The translations under genes and the position numbers were made by a program. Positions 22,495-35,010 of a stretch of DNA of 64,000 nucleotides are shown here, piece by piece; within the stretch, counting starts at the first letter, position 1; each line of letters opens with the position of its first letter. The DNA comes from Dryas octopetala. Taxonomy: Eukaryota > Streptophyta > Magnoliopsida > Rosales > Rosaceae. The notes below the pieces were generated by a model. That model searched no databases, had not been told where the DNA came from, and was given only the letters and a program-made list of their open reading frames with translations. The stretch lies in contig OY992839.1 in assembly GCA_963921425.1 (NCBI GenBank), positions 17,654,910-17,718,909 of the forward strand, written 5' to 3'.

Positions 22495-25012
22495 GGGATA
22501 CTGCTGGACAGGAACGATTCAGGACTATAACAAGCAGTTACTATCGAGGAGCACATGGGATAATTGTAAGATTTCCTTTCTTGCCTTTTATTTTATTTTA
22601 TTTTATTTTTTTGACGGGGATGGGTTTGGGGAAAATTAATTGTCACAATAGATCTCTAGCCCTGGTAAAATTATCATGTCCCCTTAAATGGGTTATATGC
22701 ACATGATTCTGTTGCTGGCTTGTGACTTACAAGTTGCTTCTTTCTTATGCAAATCATTCATGATGCTTCAGCTACAAATGTAACTACAGTTTTATTTATC
22801 ATAAACTGTAAGAATTATCTGCATGGAACACCACAGGTGACTATTTAAGTGTATTATCCATCATTATGCTCCAGTCCATGAACATCATTTGAATATTAAT
22901 TAGACCTTGATTTGTCAACAGAAATTTTAATCTTTGAAATTGCTGAAATTAAGTGCTAGAATGGCTAAGAAAAAAATATTATTAGACTGAAATAATATAA
23001 ACAGTAAATGATTTATGTATATGAATGAGTATCTATTCGGATTTTTATGCCAATTTCATTGTCATTATGTTTATGGAATACAATTGCGAATTATTGGTGA
23101 GTGAGTGGGACACATCCATATTGTCTTGCTGTATGACCACATGGTTCTTGGTGAAAGAATGGTGAAAGAGCATCTTGTAAAGATCCTGCGGGTTCAGTAA
23201 GTTTCTGTTGATGAATCAAACTTGCACGATCAGGTTACCTGAAAAATGTTACAATTGTTGATGCAGATTATTGATACATCTCTGTGTATATTTTCTTTTT
23301 TCTTCTTTAAATCAAAGAGCAAAACATCATCTTAACTATCTTTCTTCTTATCAAAAAAATCTTAACTATCTTTCTTTCCTTTCTATGTGAAAGTCAGTCG
23401 TAGATGAAAGTGATTTATTTTGAAGCTATTCTACAACATTAACTATGCGTCATTTTTGGATCTTACCACCATTGGAAACACCAGTATCTTATATTGATAA
23501 GAAAGATGATGCGGTAGTTTCTCATAATAATGTATGTGTGATTTCAGTCTTTCATGTGAATCAAAGAGTCTTAACTGTATTGGAATTTGGAACTGCAACA
23601 GATTGTCTATGATGTTACTGAGATGGAGAGCTTCAATAATGTCAAGCAGTGGCTGAATGAGATTGACAGATATGCAAATGACAGTGTGTGCAAACTTCTA
23701 GTTGGAAATAAATGTGATTTAGTTGAGAACAAGGTTGTTGACACACAAACGGGGAAGGTATAGATTGTTGTTTAATTGCACAAACATTTATCAATAAAAT
23801 TAAAAAAATTCTGAATTGTTTTGTTTTTTTAATTGCTGATTTTGTTCAGCACACACTTTTTGGGCAATTAATATGCTCACTCTCCTAATGCAACAAACCT
23901 GTTCGATAAAACTGTTATTGATGTTGTTGCATAAAACTGTTCCATATAGTACCTTTATATATATTTATATGCATGCACCACTATGAATCCATACCGCATA
24001 CTCAGTGAGTATTTGACGCATTCTTTGCTTGCTTTCCCAACTGTAATTTCCCACTTTAACATGTTCCAGTTTTCACTTTGATTGACAGCTGTGTAGTCAA
24101 GGTTCTTTATGTGAAATTAAAATGAATGAAGAAGGAAGGAATAAAACTCATGCATGCAGTGCCACTTTATAAATACCAATAAATAAGGAGCTGGCTTCAA
24201 TCTGGTCATGACCTTTACTACATTTATGTTACCTCTTAGGATATGTTTCAGTCTTATACCCGTTCTGTTTCCAGACCATGGAGTCTTTCTATCTTTCCCA
24301 TCCTCTTGGCCAAACAATTGACAATCCATTCTTTCTCAATCCTAGAACTGTCAAAGTCCAAATATGCCGGGCAGTGCGTGGGTGCAGGTCGTACCTGTTT
24401 TGTATTGTGATTAGTTTTGGATGGTTACCATCCCTGATCCCAAGTGCCCCTTAATATTTAGCAAGACCATTGAAGTAAAAGTAATTGGTGAGAGTTGAAA
24501 GACTTAGTAGTCCTGTTGTTTAGACAACATCTTTTCATCGGAAATCTTTTAGGAGTAACTTGAGTGTACATTGAACTAGTTTGTATATGAATGATCTTAT
24601 TTATTTTATAATTATGTGTTTATTAGGTTCATTTTAGACCTCGGAAAAGATGAAAACAGAAAATATGGGAATGGCAGACAGTCAAATTAAAGAAGTTTCC
24701 ATGTTTTCGTTATGTTTGTTACATATGACAATAGTTTATATAGCAAACCTTCTTTGGTACAAAGATGTGTGCTTGCAAGTGCCAAAATGAAATTCAAGTA
24801 AATTTAAAAAGTATATCAGAGTGATTTTATTTTATTTTAATTTAAAGCGATTAGTAATTGATTGTTGGGGTTTAACCTTTTTTTCCTGTGCCTTAATGAA
24901 CTGTAGGCTTTTGCTGATGAGCTTGGGATCCCTTTCCTCGAGACAAGTGCTAAAGACTCAATCAACGTTGAGCAGGCTTTCTTAACCATGGCTGCTGAGA
25001 TAAAGAAAAAGT
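22495..25012 (+). pseudogene. Captured RAB1/RABD-type small GTPase gene fragment (three exons)
   Basis: Three exons with flanking AG/GT remain. Exon at 22495-22566: [20 protein letters not shown], the switch II DTAGQ motif with Rab-specific residues. Exon at 23602-23758: [20 protein letters not shown] then [13 protein letters not shown], the NKxD guanine-binding motif. Exon at about 24906-25012: [18 protein letters not shown], with the ETSAK motif. The best family match is RAB1 (plant RABD), a regulator of ER-to-Golgi traffic. The P-loop exon before and the C-terminal cysteine prenylation end after are not present, so the protein could not work as a GTPase. Introns of about 1.0-1.15 kb are kept, so genomic DNA was captured rather than cDNA. 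The exons read without a stop, so capture may be recent or transcribed. Confidence 0.9.
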
Positions 25013-25290
25013 AAAACCACTAAACAACTCTTTCATGCTATGATCTCTTGCCTGACAATTTGTTGTTATAAATTTCCTTGCCAGAATAATAGTTTCCAAG
25101 CATGATAAGAAAATATCTGGAGTAGGCAAATCGCAGATCGCTTTCATATGGGCAAATCAGATCGTGTTTTTTTACTTCCATACAATTCTGGGTAAGTTTC
25201 TGAAATTACTTATCTATTGATTAATTTAAAGCAAATTGTTTTCATATGGGCAAATCAGATTGTACTTGCTGATTAATGTTAACCTTTTCA

Positions 25291-26539
25291 AGGGCACACT
25301 GGATTTTGACCATTATCAATGAAGATAAAGATGCAGTTTTTATCATGGACCCTCTTCCGAAGCAAACCCATGACAAAGAGTGGATGGCAATTGTCAACAA
25401 GTAAGACTTTACTTTTATTTGATTCATTGTAACCACTCTTTTTTTCCCCAGATTTATATACCATCTTTGTTTCAAGACATATAATTAAAATTTTCAATTT
25501 TTGTTGATTAAGTGCTATTAGACACTTTAATGGACTCACGGGTAGGACAACTAAGAAAACGCCCCAGTGGAGGCATCTATTCGTAAGTCCTCAACCTTTA
25601 ATGTCATTAACCTTAATTTTATTTGTCTGACAAGTCCACATATGCATATGGCTTGAATATTAACTGTGTGCCATTTTTTTGGATATATCATGCATAGTGT
25701 CCAAAGCAACCTGGTGGTGTTGAGTGTGGTTACTATGTGATGCAGTACATGAAGGAAATTATTGAGGATACCAACCTTGATTATGCGACCAAGGTCAGAT
25801 TTCCAATTAATAAAAAAAATATCTACCCAAGCTAGATTGTATTGCGTTTGTGTTGTTCATGCATTTGGATTAAATACTTAAAAGTATGGTTTGTAATATA
25901 TGCAATTGAATAATCTGATCTGCCTTTTATCCTTTAAGTGGTTCAATAAACAATGTAGAAACTGCATGCATGCATACCCAAATTTTTGACTAAGTTCAAC
26001 TTGGAGAAACTGCATCTTTGATGTTTGAGAGAGAGGTATTTGAAATTAATGTGAAAGTTAGAGTGGAGAACCTCTGAGAACCTCTACTGCTTTGTGTCAT
26101 ATTGTTACTATATATTATTAATTTGAAACAGGGTTGCAACTACAGGGAGAAGGAATATTTGGTGCTTTTCTTATAGTGTGGTCTCTTTTCAAGGATAAGC
26201 AATTTTCTTAAAAGCACACATATGCATGAAGCAAGGAAATGGGAGGGTTGTTAGGCAGCAACTCATTTTCTAGTGCTGCTATTGTCCATTCAACTACTCT
26301 GACTTGCTTTTATTCTTTATGCATATGCATGTTTAGTTGAAAATTGAGATTAATAAGGCATGCATGTATTCAGTATATAGAACTTATGAGATCAATGAAT
26401 TTGTGATTAAATTAAAGAATATATGTTCCTTTGATGTTTTTAGTGGTCCAATATGAAGACCAAGCGAAGCGGATACACACAAGATCAAATAGATGAGTTG
26501 CGTGTGGAATGGGGAGATTTTCTGAACAATTATCTTTAG
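25291..26539 (+). pseudogene. Ulp1-type (C48) cysteine protease C-terminal exons in CACTA 1
   Basis: Exons with plausible splice sites at about 25291-25400 (HWILTIINEDKDAVFIMDPL, carrying the catalytic His and likely Asp), 25513-25582 (AIRHFNGLTGRTTKK), 25698-25793 (CPKQPGGVECGYYVMQYMKE, with the Cys of the C48 active site) and 26444-26539 (WSNMKTKRSGYTQDQIDELR...), ending in TAG. SUMO-protease-like domains of this kind are known as passenger or second genes in plant CACTA and Mutator-type elements. The N-terminal part is not found. The same last exons are in the two other CACTA elements at 37540-38442 and 57118-58071, so this is a family component rather than a one-off capture. The exons I list read without a stop. 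Confidence 0.8.
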
Positions 26540-27645
26540 ACCGACAAGTTAATTGGTAGGTGGTGTGCATTTTGCCTTTTTTGTGGATAGAAGAAAGCTG
26601 TCGTGCATGCTCATTTTTTGTAAAGCATGGAAGAAGATTGAAGATTTGGTGCTTTTAATTAGATCATACATGCTGCCATGACTATTTTGTAAAGGATGGC
26701 AGAATTGAAGATAGAACTAGCTAGCTAGCTAGACATAGTGCTGATTTGCAGATTAATTAGGCTAGGTGCTGTCATGTTATTTTGTACATGTGGGCAGCGT
26801 TTGGTACATTGTTTTGGTTTTGTAAAGGTCTTAACAAGCAGGGTTTAGGCAATATTGCCTTAGTTATTAGGCTGGTGGCATGGTATGTTTAGACCTCTAC
26901 AAAACAAAAAATATATATATGGTTATCTTGTTGGATATTTGTATTGTTATTGGTGATTATGTACATGTAGGCAGCTTTGAATATTGTTATTGGTGATTAT
27001 TGAAATATATGGAATGAGAATGCATGGAAGATTTTATGGCTGCACAAATTTATGTACAGGCTCAAATTTATGTATTCATATCATTTTTTAGGTGAAAAAA
27101 AACTGATATAGCAAGTTGTATTCCAATTTTCTTTTGTGAAATCGACATACTAAACGATATCAGTTTTAGACTAATAATTGATATTTTATAACGCTTTGAT
27201 ATCAGGTTCTTTCTCAGATCTGATATAAAAACAATATTTAGATATCAGAACCTATTCCATACCTGATATTGATATCAAGATTATATATATCAGATTCTAC
27301 TATAGACCTGATATTGATACTATAATTTTATATCATATTCTACCTCAAACCTGATATTGATATCGAGTTATATGTCAGTATTAGTATCCAATACGATATC
27401 TATTGACCAATTCTGTTGGTACTTGGATTTTATAGATATCAGAAATAATATCAAATTGGATATCCATTTTGTATTTAGGATATCAGGTTGAAAAAGAAAA
27501 ATGATATAATAAACAATGTTTACATATCAGTTTAAAACTGATATCTAAAATACCATACATTAGATATCACGACGCCCTATATCAGACGGCTACCCAAATA
27601 GATATCAGTCCACGACTGATATCTATCGACATTTTTCTTGTAGTG

Positions 27646-28233
27646 ATCTACTTTGGGAACAAATCTTGAAAACAAAGTTTTTTTTTTTTTCAACTCATGA
27701 CAATGGCTATGAGAAAATTATTTTCATTTGTTTTGTTTAGGCATATCCCAAAATAAGTGCAATGATTTGGTCCAATTTTGCGACTCTTTACCCTAGAACA
27801 CCATAAAAACACCTTATTTCTCCCTAGGGTCGTGACTTCTTTGGTCACACTTCCTTTTTTTTTTTTGTTTTTTTTTTATATGGTGCACATTTGTTCAAAT
27901 GAGGAAAGTTTAGCTGAAGATGGGTCACAAAGGAGGAATTATATTGAAAGGCTAAATTGCATCCTCAAACAAATTGTCTTTGAAAAGTATTTAACAAGTT
28001 TGATTGACCATGACAAAGTGTTAAATAGAAAGAGATCTCAAAGCTAACATTGGACAAGAAGAAAGGATTATGCTTATTGACATGACACATGTGATGCAAG
28101 AACCTTTTTGAATATCAAAGAGAGTGTGACAAGTAATGTTAAGACCTTTCAAAATGGTTATTAAAAAAAAAACGAAACTACTTAAACCAAAGAAAGGAAA
28201 CTTAAACAATGAAGCACATTAAACGACAAGGGA
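27646..28233 (-). other. Copia 3' noncoding region, second part
   Basis: Sequence between the CACTA insertion and the RNase H end of the Copia element. Poly(T) and poly(A) runs occur near 27679, 27849 and 28158. No gene recognised. Confidence 0.6.
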
Positions 28234-31200
28234 TCATGCATGTGTACAAATGCCAATTGACTTCCGAAGACTAATGTGCTTTGGATTCTCTAAAGCTTTT
28301 GTAAAAATGTCTACAAGTTGCTGTTCGGAAGGAACAAAAGTCAAAGTAAGAGTTCCACTCTCCACAAGATCTCTAATGAAATGATGTCTTATGTCAATAT
28401 GCTTGGTTCTAGTATGTTGCACCGGGTTCTTGGAGATATCTATAGCACTCATGTTATCACAATAGATGAGAAAGGTTTTCTCATCAATTCCATAATCAGC
28501 TAACATTTGTCTCATCCAAATGAGTTGTGTACAACAACTCCCTGCTGCTATGTATTCAGCTTCAGCAGTCGAAAAAGAGACAGAATTCTGCTTCTTGCTA
28601 TACTAAGACACTAAGTTATTCCCAACATAGAAAGCACCACCCGAGGTGCTCTTCAAATCATCACTACACCCAGCCCAATCGGAGTCACTAAATCCAACCA
28701 ATCTAGTGTTGGTGTCATGAGTATACCACAACCCATAGTCAAGAGTCCCACAAACATATTTGATTATCGATCCTCTTTGTTGCAAACAAATGAGATTCTT
28801 TGGGATCACTTTGGAACCTAGCACACACTCCTACCGCAAACGATATGTCTGGTCTACTAGCCGTTAGGTAAAGGAGACTTCCTATCATGCTTCTATACAA
28901 GGTTTGGTCCACTTGCTTACCACTTGGATCCCTATGAAGTTTGGAGCTTTTACTCATTGGAGTAGTAGCCACTTTGGAAGACTCAAACCCAAACTTTTTG
29001 ACCAAATTTCTACCATACTTAGATTGGGAGATAAATATCCCACTATCTACTTGCTTAACTTGCAGCCCTAAAAAGAAATTCATTTCACCAACTAGACTCA
29101 TTTCAAATTCACTAGACATTGCATCAATGAATCTCTTAACATGAAAATTTGAAGTTGAACCAAAGACAATATCATCCACATAAACTTGAGCAATCAAGAC
29201 ATCATTTTTTAACCTTTTTTACAAATAGGGTCTTGTCAACCGACCCTCTTTGATACCCATTGGACAACAAGTGATGAGAGAGTCTCTCATACCAAGCTCT
29301 TGGAGCTTGCTTTAGCCCATACAAGGCTTTCCTCAATTTATAAACACCATCTCTCATGTGAGGATCCTCAAAACCTTTTGGTTGTTCCACAAAGACTTCC
29401 TCATTCAAGTAACCATTTAGAAATGCCGTTTTAACATCCATTTGATACAATTTGAACTTAAGATGGCATGCAATGGCATAAAGTAACCTAATGGACTCAA
29501 GTCTAGCAATGGGTGCAAAAGTCTCATCAAAATCAATACCCTCTAATTGAGAGTACCCTTGAGCAACAAGCCTAGCCTTGTTTCTAACTACATTCCCAAA
29601 TTCATCAGATTTATTTTTGAAGATCCATTTGGTTCCAATGACATTTGTGTTGGCTGGTCTTTCTACAAGAGTCCACACTTGGTTTCTCTCAAATTGGTTC
29701 AATTCCTCATGCATTGCACTCACCCATTCCTCATGATTGAGTGCTTCTTTAACATTTTTAGGTTCAACAATGGACACATAGCACACATGAGCAAGTTCAT
29801 TGGCCATTTGTTTTCTAGTCCTAGCTGGCTGGTCTAAAGAACCTAGAATTACATCTTCACCATGGTTACACCTCACCCATCTTGGTTTTTCAGATCTGTC
29901 ACTCACAGTTTTGTCATTTTGTTCGCTCTCTGACTTATCAAACTCAACACCTTTTGAGTCATCAGTAAGTTCATCACTGCCTGACTTGGACTCTTCTTTA
30001 ACCAAATTATCCTCTTTTGGATCAGATTGTGGGAACAATCCATCCTTATCTGCAGCCATTTCAATAGATGCATCATGATCATCTATTTTCACATTTATGG
30101 ACTCCATCATAGAACTTGTTCGCAAATTGAAAACTCTGAAAGCTCTACTGTTTGATGAGTAGCCTAAAAACAGACCCTCATCACTCTTAGAATCAAATTT
30201 CCCCAAATGTTCTCTATCCCTAAGGATGTAACATGCACTCCCAAACACTCTAAAGTGTGTAACCTTAGGTTTCCTACCCTTCTACAGTTCATAGGGAGTC
30301 TTTTTGGTTCCCGGCCTAAGGTAGACTCTATTTATGATGTAACATGCTGTGTTGACCGCCTCAGCCTAGAAATGTTTAGCAAGATTTTTGCTATTCAACA
30401 TCACTCTTGCCATCTCAATCAAAACCCTATTCTTTCTCTCAACGATTCCATTTTGTTGGGGTGTTATAGGAGCTAAGAATTCATGTTTAATACCCATTTG
30501 ACAACAAAACTCATCGAATTGAGAGTTTTCAAACTTAGTTCCATGGTCTTATCTAATTCTGGACAGGGCTGACAGACTTGACATACCTTCACTTTTCAGC
30601 AGTTTCACAATCTTGACAAAGTGATGAAATGTCTCCGACTTGTCCTTAAGAAATGACACCCAAGTGTACCTAGAAAAATCATCTACCATGACTAGAATGT
30701 ATTTCTTTCCACCTATTGACAAGGTTTGGACAGGACCAACTAAATCCAAGTGAATTAGTTCAAGTGTCCTAGAGGTGCCTATGTCTTTGACTATTTTGTG
30801 TGGTTCTTTGGTTTGTTTCCCCATTTGACATGGACCACAAATAAAAGTTTCGGGCTTTCCTATCTTTGGTAGACCTCTAACAACCTCATGCTTAGACAAC
30901 TTGTAAAGGTCATGAACATTAATGTGACCAAGTCTTTGATGCCAAAGAGAGCTAGTGTCATCAATAGCTCTATTGCAAGTATTCTCAATTTTTCCAACAT
31001 TGCCATCAAACACATAGCAATCATCCCTAGACCTAGGGGCATTCAAGATTTCCTTTCCTTGGGAGTCAACAATTCTACATCTACTCTTGGACATACACAC
31101 TTCACCACCCCATTCATCACAAAGTTGGCTAATACTAAGCAAATTAGAATTCAGCCCATCAACAAATTTTACATTTTTCAATTCGGGTATACCGGGAATG

Positions 31201-31400
31201 TGTACAACCCTTTTTCCACTCACATAGGACTTCTCTCCTCCTCCAAAAGTCACACTACCACCATCATAAGGAGCAAGTGAGGTAAAGACCTCCTTATCTC
31301 CCGTCATATGTTTGGAACACCCACTATCTAGGTACCAAATGTTCCTCTTAGTGGCTGAAAAAGCGTTCAAGGTTACTAGACATTTAGTGGAGCTCTTCAC
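28234..31400 (-). CDS. pol: Copia pol region: integrase, RT, RNase H
   Basis: Integrase at about 31400-30549: HHCC zinc part ([23 protein letters not shown]) and core [20 protein letters not shown] and [11 protein letters not shown]. Reverse transcriptase at about 30248-28739: [47 protein letters not shown] and the catalytic YVDD. RNase H at about 28700-28234: [20 protein letters not shown] and [11 protein letters not shown]. The domain order is Copia. It is a fossil with a handful of breaks, though long stretches remain open. Confidence 0.85.
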
Positions 31401-32274
31401 AACCCATCTTTGATGTGGACTTGACTTATTTTTGGGAAGTGGGGTGACAAGTAAGGCAATTTTGGTTACCTCTTTGAGTAGATTGTTTACTTGCTCTTGT
31501 AGAGAAATATTTCTCTTTGGTTCACTTGATTTCTTTCCTCTAAGTTTGTTGCAATTTGGCCTAATGTGACCCTTGACATGACAATAATGACAAACCGGGA
31601 CAAACTTTGTTTTTCTAAGTGAAGTAGAACAATCAATTTGTGTGACACTTGATGTAGCTTGACTTGACTTAGAATGAGATGCATTTTGACCAATGTCAAT
31701 GAAACCTAGACCCTTTTTGACACCATGATCAGATTTTTACTTGACAAAAATGGTCTTTGTGTTGGATATACTAGAACTATTTTCACTAAAACCCAAACCG
31801 GTCTTGTCCCCATGATGCTTTCCAATCCTAAGTATCCTATCAACCTTTTCAGCCCCAATGGTGAGCTCAACAATGCTCTCATTTGCTTCATATACTTCTT
31901 TTTGAAGTTTCTCATTCAAAGATTTAAAGTAGATGTTGCTCTCCTTGAGCACTAGCTTTGACTTGACTCTTAAAATTTTGTTTCAAGATAGCCACACTTT
32001 CTAATTCACTCTCTAATGACTCAATCTTCTCACACAATTTCAATTTAGCATTCTTTAGTTTCTGATTTTCTTCCTTTATGCTAAGAGTTTCGGTGAAAAG
32101 TAAGTCATACTTATCACAGAGTGCAGTGTAAGACTCATCATCAGGAGCAGATTCTGAGTCAGACCCACCATCAACTTGTTCAATCTCCTTGATTGATGCA
32201 ACAAATGCAACTTCATCATCCTTAATATCGGAAGAAGACTCACAATCATTTGAGTCCTCACTCTCACTATCACT

Positions 32275-33282
32275 TCAAGTGATTTTCATGGCTTTATTCT
32301 TACTTGAAGAATAATTCTTTTTATAATTTGCACATTCAATTGCTATGTGACCTATTCCACCACAAGTGTAACATTTCACATCTCTCTTGGTTGTTCTTCC
32401 TTCCTTAAAGTTAGACTTCCTCTCTTGTTTTCTCTCAAATGAATTCTCTCCTTGAGGTTTGAATTTGAACTCCTTAAAGTTGTTACCACTAGTCCTAGCT
32501 TCTCTCCCTTTATTTCTAAGAATTCGTCTAAATCTTTTGACAAAAAGGGCAACCTCATCATCGGACATGGATGATTTTTCACTCATTTCTTTGACACTTT
32601 GCAAAGCAATATCCTTTGACTTCTTGCTGTCCCTTTCATCCATTTCAAGCTCCATCTCAAAAGTTTTAAGCTTCCCTACTAATTTACCAATTTTGAGTTC
32701 ATCCAAATTTTGGACTTCTTGTATTGCATGTTTCTTAGATTGAAATCTCTTAGGTAGAGATCTAAGAACCTTTTGGACAATGGTAGACTCCTCATATGGT
32801 TTACCTAAGGACATGGCTTCATTTGTGAGGGCTTCCAACCTTTCATAGAACTCGGAGAATGACTCGGACTCTTTCATTCTAATTTCTTCAAATTTGGCAT
32901 GTACTATTTGAAGCTTAAGTGACCTAACTTGTTTGTCCCCTTCATGAACAACCCTAAGCTTGTTCCAAGCTTGCCTAGCCGTGACATAATGTTGTATATG
33001 TGCAAATTGTGAGGAAGATAGTGCAGTGACAATAGCATTTCTAGCCTTCTTGTTTGAGCTAGAGGCCGTGACTTCGGCTAAAGACCATTCGGACCTAGGC
33101 TTAGGAATTTCAATCCCATCAACAGTTCGAGTAGGAGGAATCCACTCAACAGTGAGATACTCATATGCCAACTCGTCATAGGCATCAAGGAAAATTTCAA
33201 ATTTCTCTCTCCAAGCAGCGTAGCTGCTGCCATCAAAGAATGGAGGAGAGTTGCAAGATCCTGCAACACGATCTCTTTTCAT
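32275..33282 (-). CDS. gag: Copia gag region (SIRE type)
   Basis: Gag of about 335 residues: SPPFFDGSSYAAWREKFEIF (the plant Copia Gag start), UBN2-type middle with ARQAWNKLRVVHEGDK and ESFSEFYERLEALTNEAMSL, and a CCHC knuckle CYTCGGIGHIAIEC near residues 305-320 that would bind RNA. It opens just inside the 5' LTR and primer-binding site. A charged, low-complexity stretch between gag and integrase (32270-31410) belongs to the same polyprotein in related elements. Confidence 0.85.
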   Translation of the reverse strand: MKRDRVAGSCNSPPFFDGSSYAAWREKFEIFLDAYDELAYEYLTVEWIPPTRTVDGIEIPKPRSEWSLAEVTASSSNKKARNAIVTALSSSQFAHIQHYVTARQAWNKLRVVHEGDKQVRSLKLQIVHAKFEEIRMKESESFSEFYERLEALTNEAMSLGKPYEESTIVQKVLRSLPKRFQSKKHAIQEVQNLDELKIGKLVGKLKTFEMELEMDERDSKKSKDIALQSVKEMSEKSSMSDDEVALFVKRFRRILRNKGREARTSGNNFKEFKFKPQGENSFERKQERKSNFKEGRTTKRDVKCYTCGGIGHIAIECANYKKNYSSSKNKAMKIT

Positions 33283-33342
33283 CTAGACACACCTAGAAAA
33301 CAAACAACACCCTAAGATCTCTCTATTTGCTTTTAGAGTAGC

Positions 33343-33354
33343 GCTCTGATACCA
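33343..33354 (-). other. Copia primer-binding site (initiator Met tRNA)
   Basis: Plus-strand GCTCTGATACCA, i.e. TGGTATCAGAGC on the minus strand, complementary to the 3' end of initiator Met tRNA. It sits two bases from the 5' LTR at 33357 and fixes the LTR border. Confidence 0.9.
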
Positions 33355-33356
33355 AT

Positions 33357-35010
33357 TGAAAGTTTGTATTAGGTAATCTATTCACTTAATAAACTTGATT
33401 AATTTCACTTTCAGTGATCGGACCCCAATTTTTGATTTATATGATCATTCAGGAACTAGTCAAACAGACACAACTCAGACGATTCTGTAACTAAAATATG
33501 AAACTCCAGATTGACTTCTAAAACCAAAAATCACTTTTGTGAACAACACAAATCAAACACAACAAAGGATCAAGTGACATCCTAGACACTCAGAGGACCC
33601 ATCACAGTAGGCATCCCAGTGTTATCCACAACTACAGTGGTGTGTGATTAGCTAGACAGTTCTATAAGACATATATCAATTTCAAACAAATAGCTACAGT
33701 GCAGATTTGTGTTTATAAGTTGAGTGAGTCAGTAAGCATACCAACACAAAAGGGGAGACGAATGCACACAAGATGTTCACCCAGAAAAACCACAAAGGGT
33801 AAAAACTGGGGGTCTTTTTCAACTGACCGGGCAATCCACTAAAGAAGAAGTTCAATACAAAGGGAGCATACAGCACACAAGCTCAATCACTAAGTCCTAA
33901 ACTAAGTGGCAGCTTTCTTACCCCTTTGTGCAACTTCCATAAGCAAGGCAATCGGTCATTCATGAAGAAGGCAACTCCAACTCCAAGCTCATCAACCCAT
34001 GGCACCAATTCACACCAAGCCCAGTAGATTCATCAATGTATGAACATGATATGCAAATTTTGGATTCTTAAAAAAAAAAAAATCAACCTTCTCAAGCAAG
34101 AGGCATGAAAAGGTTGATACTGAATCCTTCAATTAAAATCTAAATGAATGTGTTTGAAAAATATATGAAAAGATTTAAACACTCAAGGCCATTCAGATTT
34201 TTAGATGAAACAAACAAGTTCAGAAAATCATTTTGATTTTGAAAATTAAAAAAAAAAACATTTTCTAACTTGATAAAAGATAAGCACTCACCCCAAAAAT
34301 ACCCAGATAAGAACACACGAAAATACCCACTGAAAATATGCTCATCAACACCCACCAAAAAGTCTGAACCGAATATCTCATATACCCGTACACACACACG
34401 CCATTTCCATATTTGCCCGAGCCACGTGGAAGCCAATCAATGGCTGTCCACAAGAGACGAATAAGGGGCATATTCTTTTTGTCCTAGAGGGGTATTCTAG
34501 TATTACTAAGGATAGGAATGAGGAGCTGTAAAAATAAATATTGCTTTATTTTGCAAAAATCAGAAATGGAGAAGATGATGAATAGTGCTGAGGTGTGTGT
34601 AAGTGTGTAGCGTGAATGAATGAGATGCAATCAGATCTGATTGATACAGTGGGGGAACCAAGTCATGTGCAATGCACATGCATGTTTAGTAAAAACAGAA
34701 AAATGGGTTTTCAATGAAATGGGCTTTAATAAGTAAAACCCGAAATGGCCCCACTGCAGTGTCTGTCTCTGTATCAACCACTGTACGTGAAAAACATTGT
34801 TCTTTATGACTAGTCAAATAGACAAAAAACTGTTATTTTTCATGAATTGAATGAAGTGCAGTATACCTTGAGTCTTTATTCATTCTTGACTTCTTCAATA
34901 CAACTGAACTTGTCCTTAATCTAGCCTAGAGCTTGTGAGTGATTAATAAAATTAAATACAAAAGTTTTGACAAGGAAAATAGCCAATATAACAAATCCTA
35001 GAAACTAACA
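33357..35010 (-). repeat. Copia 5' LTR
   Basis: From TGAAAGTTTG next to the primer-binding site to GAAACTAACA at the Tat junction, about 1654 bases. Positions 33721-35010 match the left LTR copy (18728-20017). The outer 467 bases occur again at 35419-35884 as part of a tandem duplication. Confidence 0.85.

Larger units (their letters stand above)
20995..27645 (+). mobile_element. CACTA transposon 1, 6.65 kb, carrying RAB GTPase and Ulp1 exons
   Basis: Starts CACTACAAGAATATTGTC and ends with the inverse CTTGTAGTG. Both sides carry ATC (20992-20994 and 27646-27648), the 3-base target duplication of CACTA elements. Both subterminal regions are packed with ATATCAG/CTGATAT motifs (about 21020-21250 and 27060-27630). 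Inside are a CT-rich leader (21320-21640), RAB1/RABD-like exons (22495-25012) and Ulp1-type protease exons (25291-26539). No CACTA transposase (TNP2-type) domain is recognised, so it is probably non-autonomous. It sits in the 3' region of the Copia element and is therefore younger than it. Confidence 0.92.
18728..35010 (-). mobile_element. SIRE/Maximus-type Ty1/Copia element, minus strand, split by a CACTA element
   Basis: Read on the minus strand: 5' LTR (33357-35010), primer-binding site, gag (about 33282-32275), a linker, integrase (31400-30549), RT (30248-28739), RNase H (to 28234), a 3' noncoding region, polypurine tract, and 3' LTR (18728-20017). The integrase-before-RT order defines Copia. 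The large Gag with a single CCHC knuckle, the YVDD motif and the long 3' region fit the SIRE lineage. It is inserted in a Tat element. No clear target duplication is seen, and the left LTR copy is shorter than the right. A 6.65-kb CACTA transposon sits in its 3' region. Several breaks; middle-aged by comparison with its neighbours. Confidence 0.88.

Noticed and set aside
22495-25012. A functional host RAB GTPase gene
   Set aside because: First and last exons are missing and it lies wholly inside CACTA ends; treated as a captured fragment.
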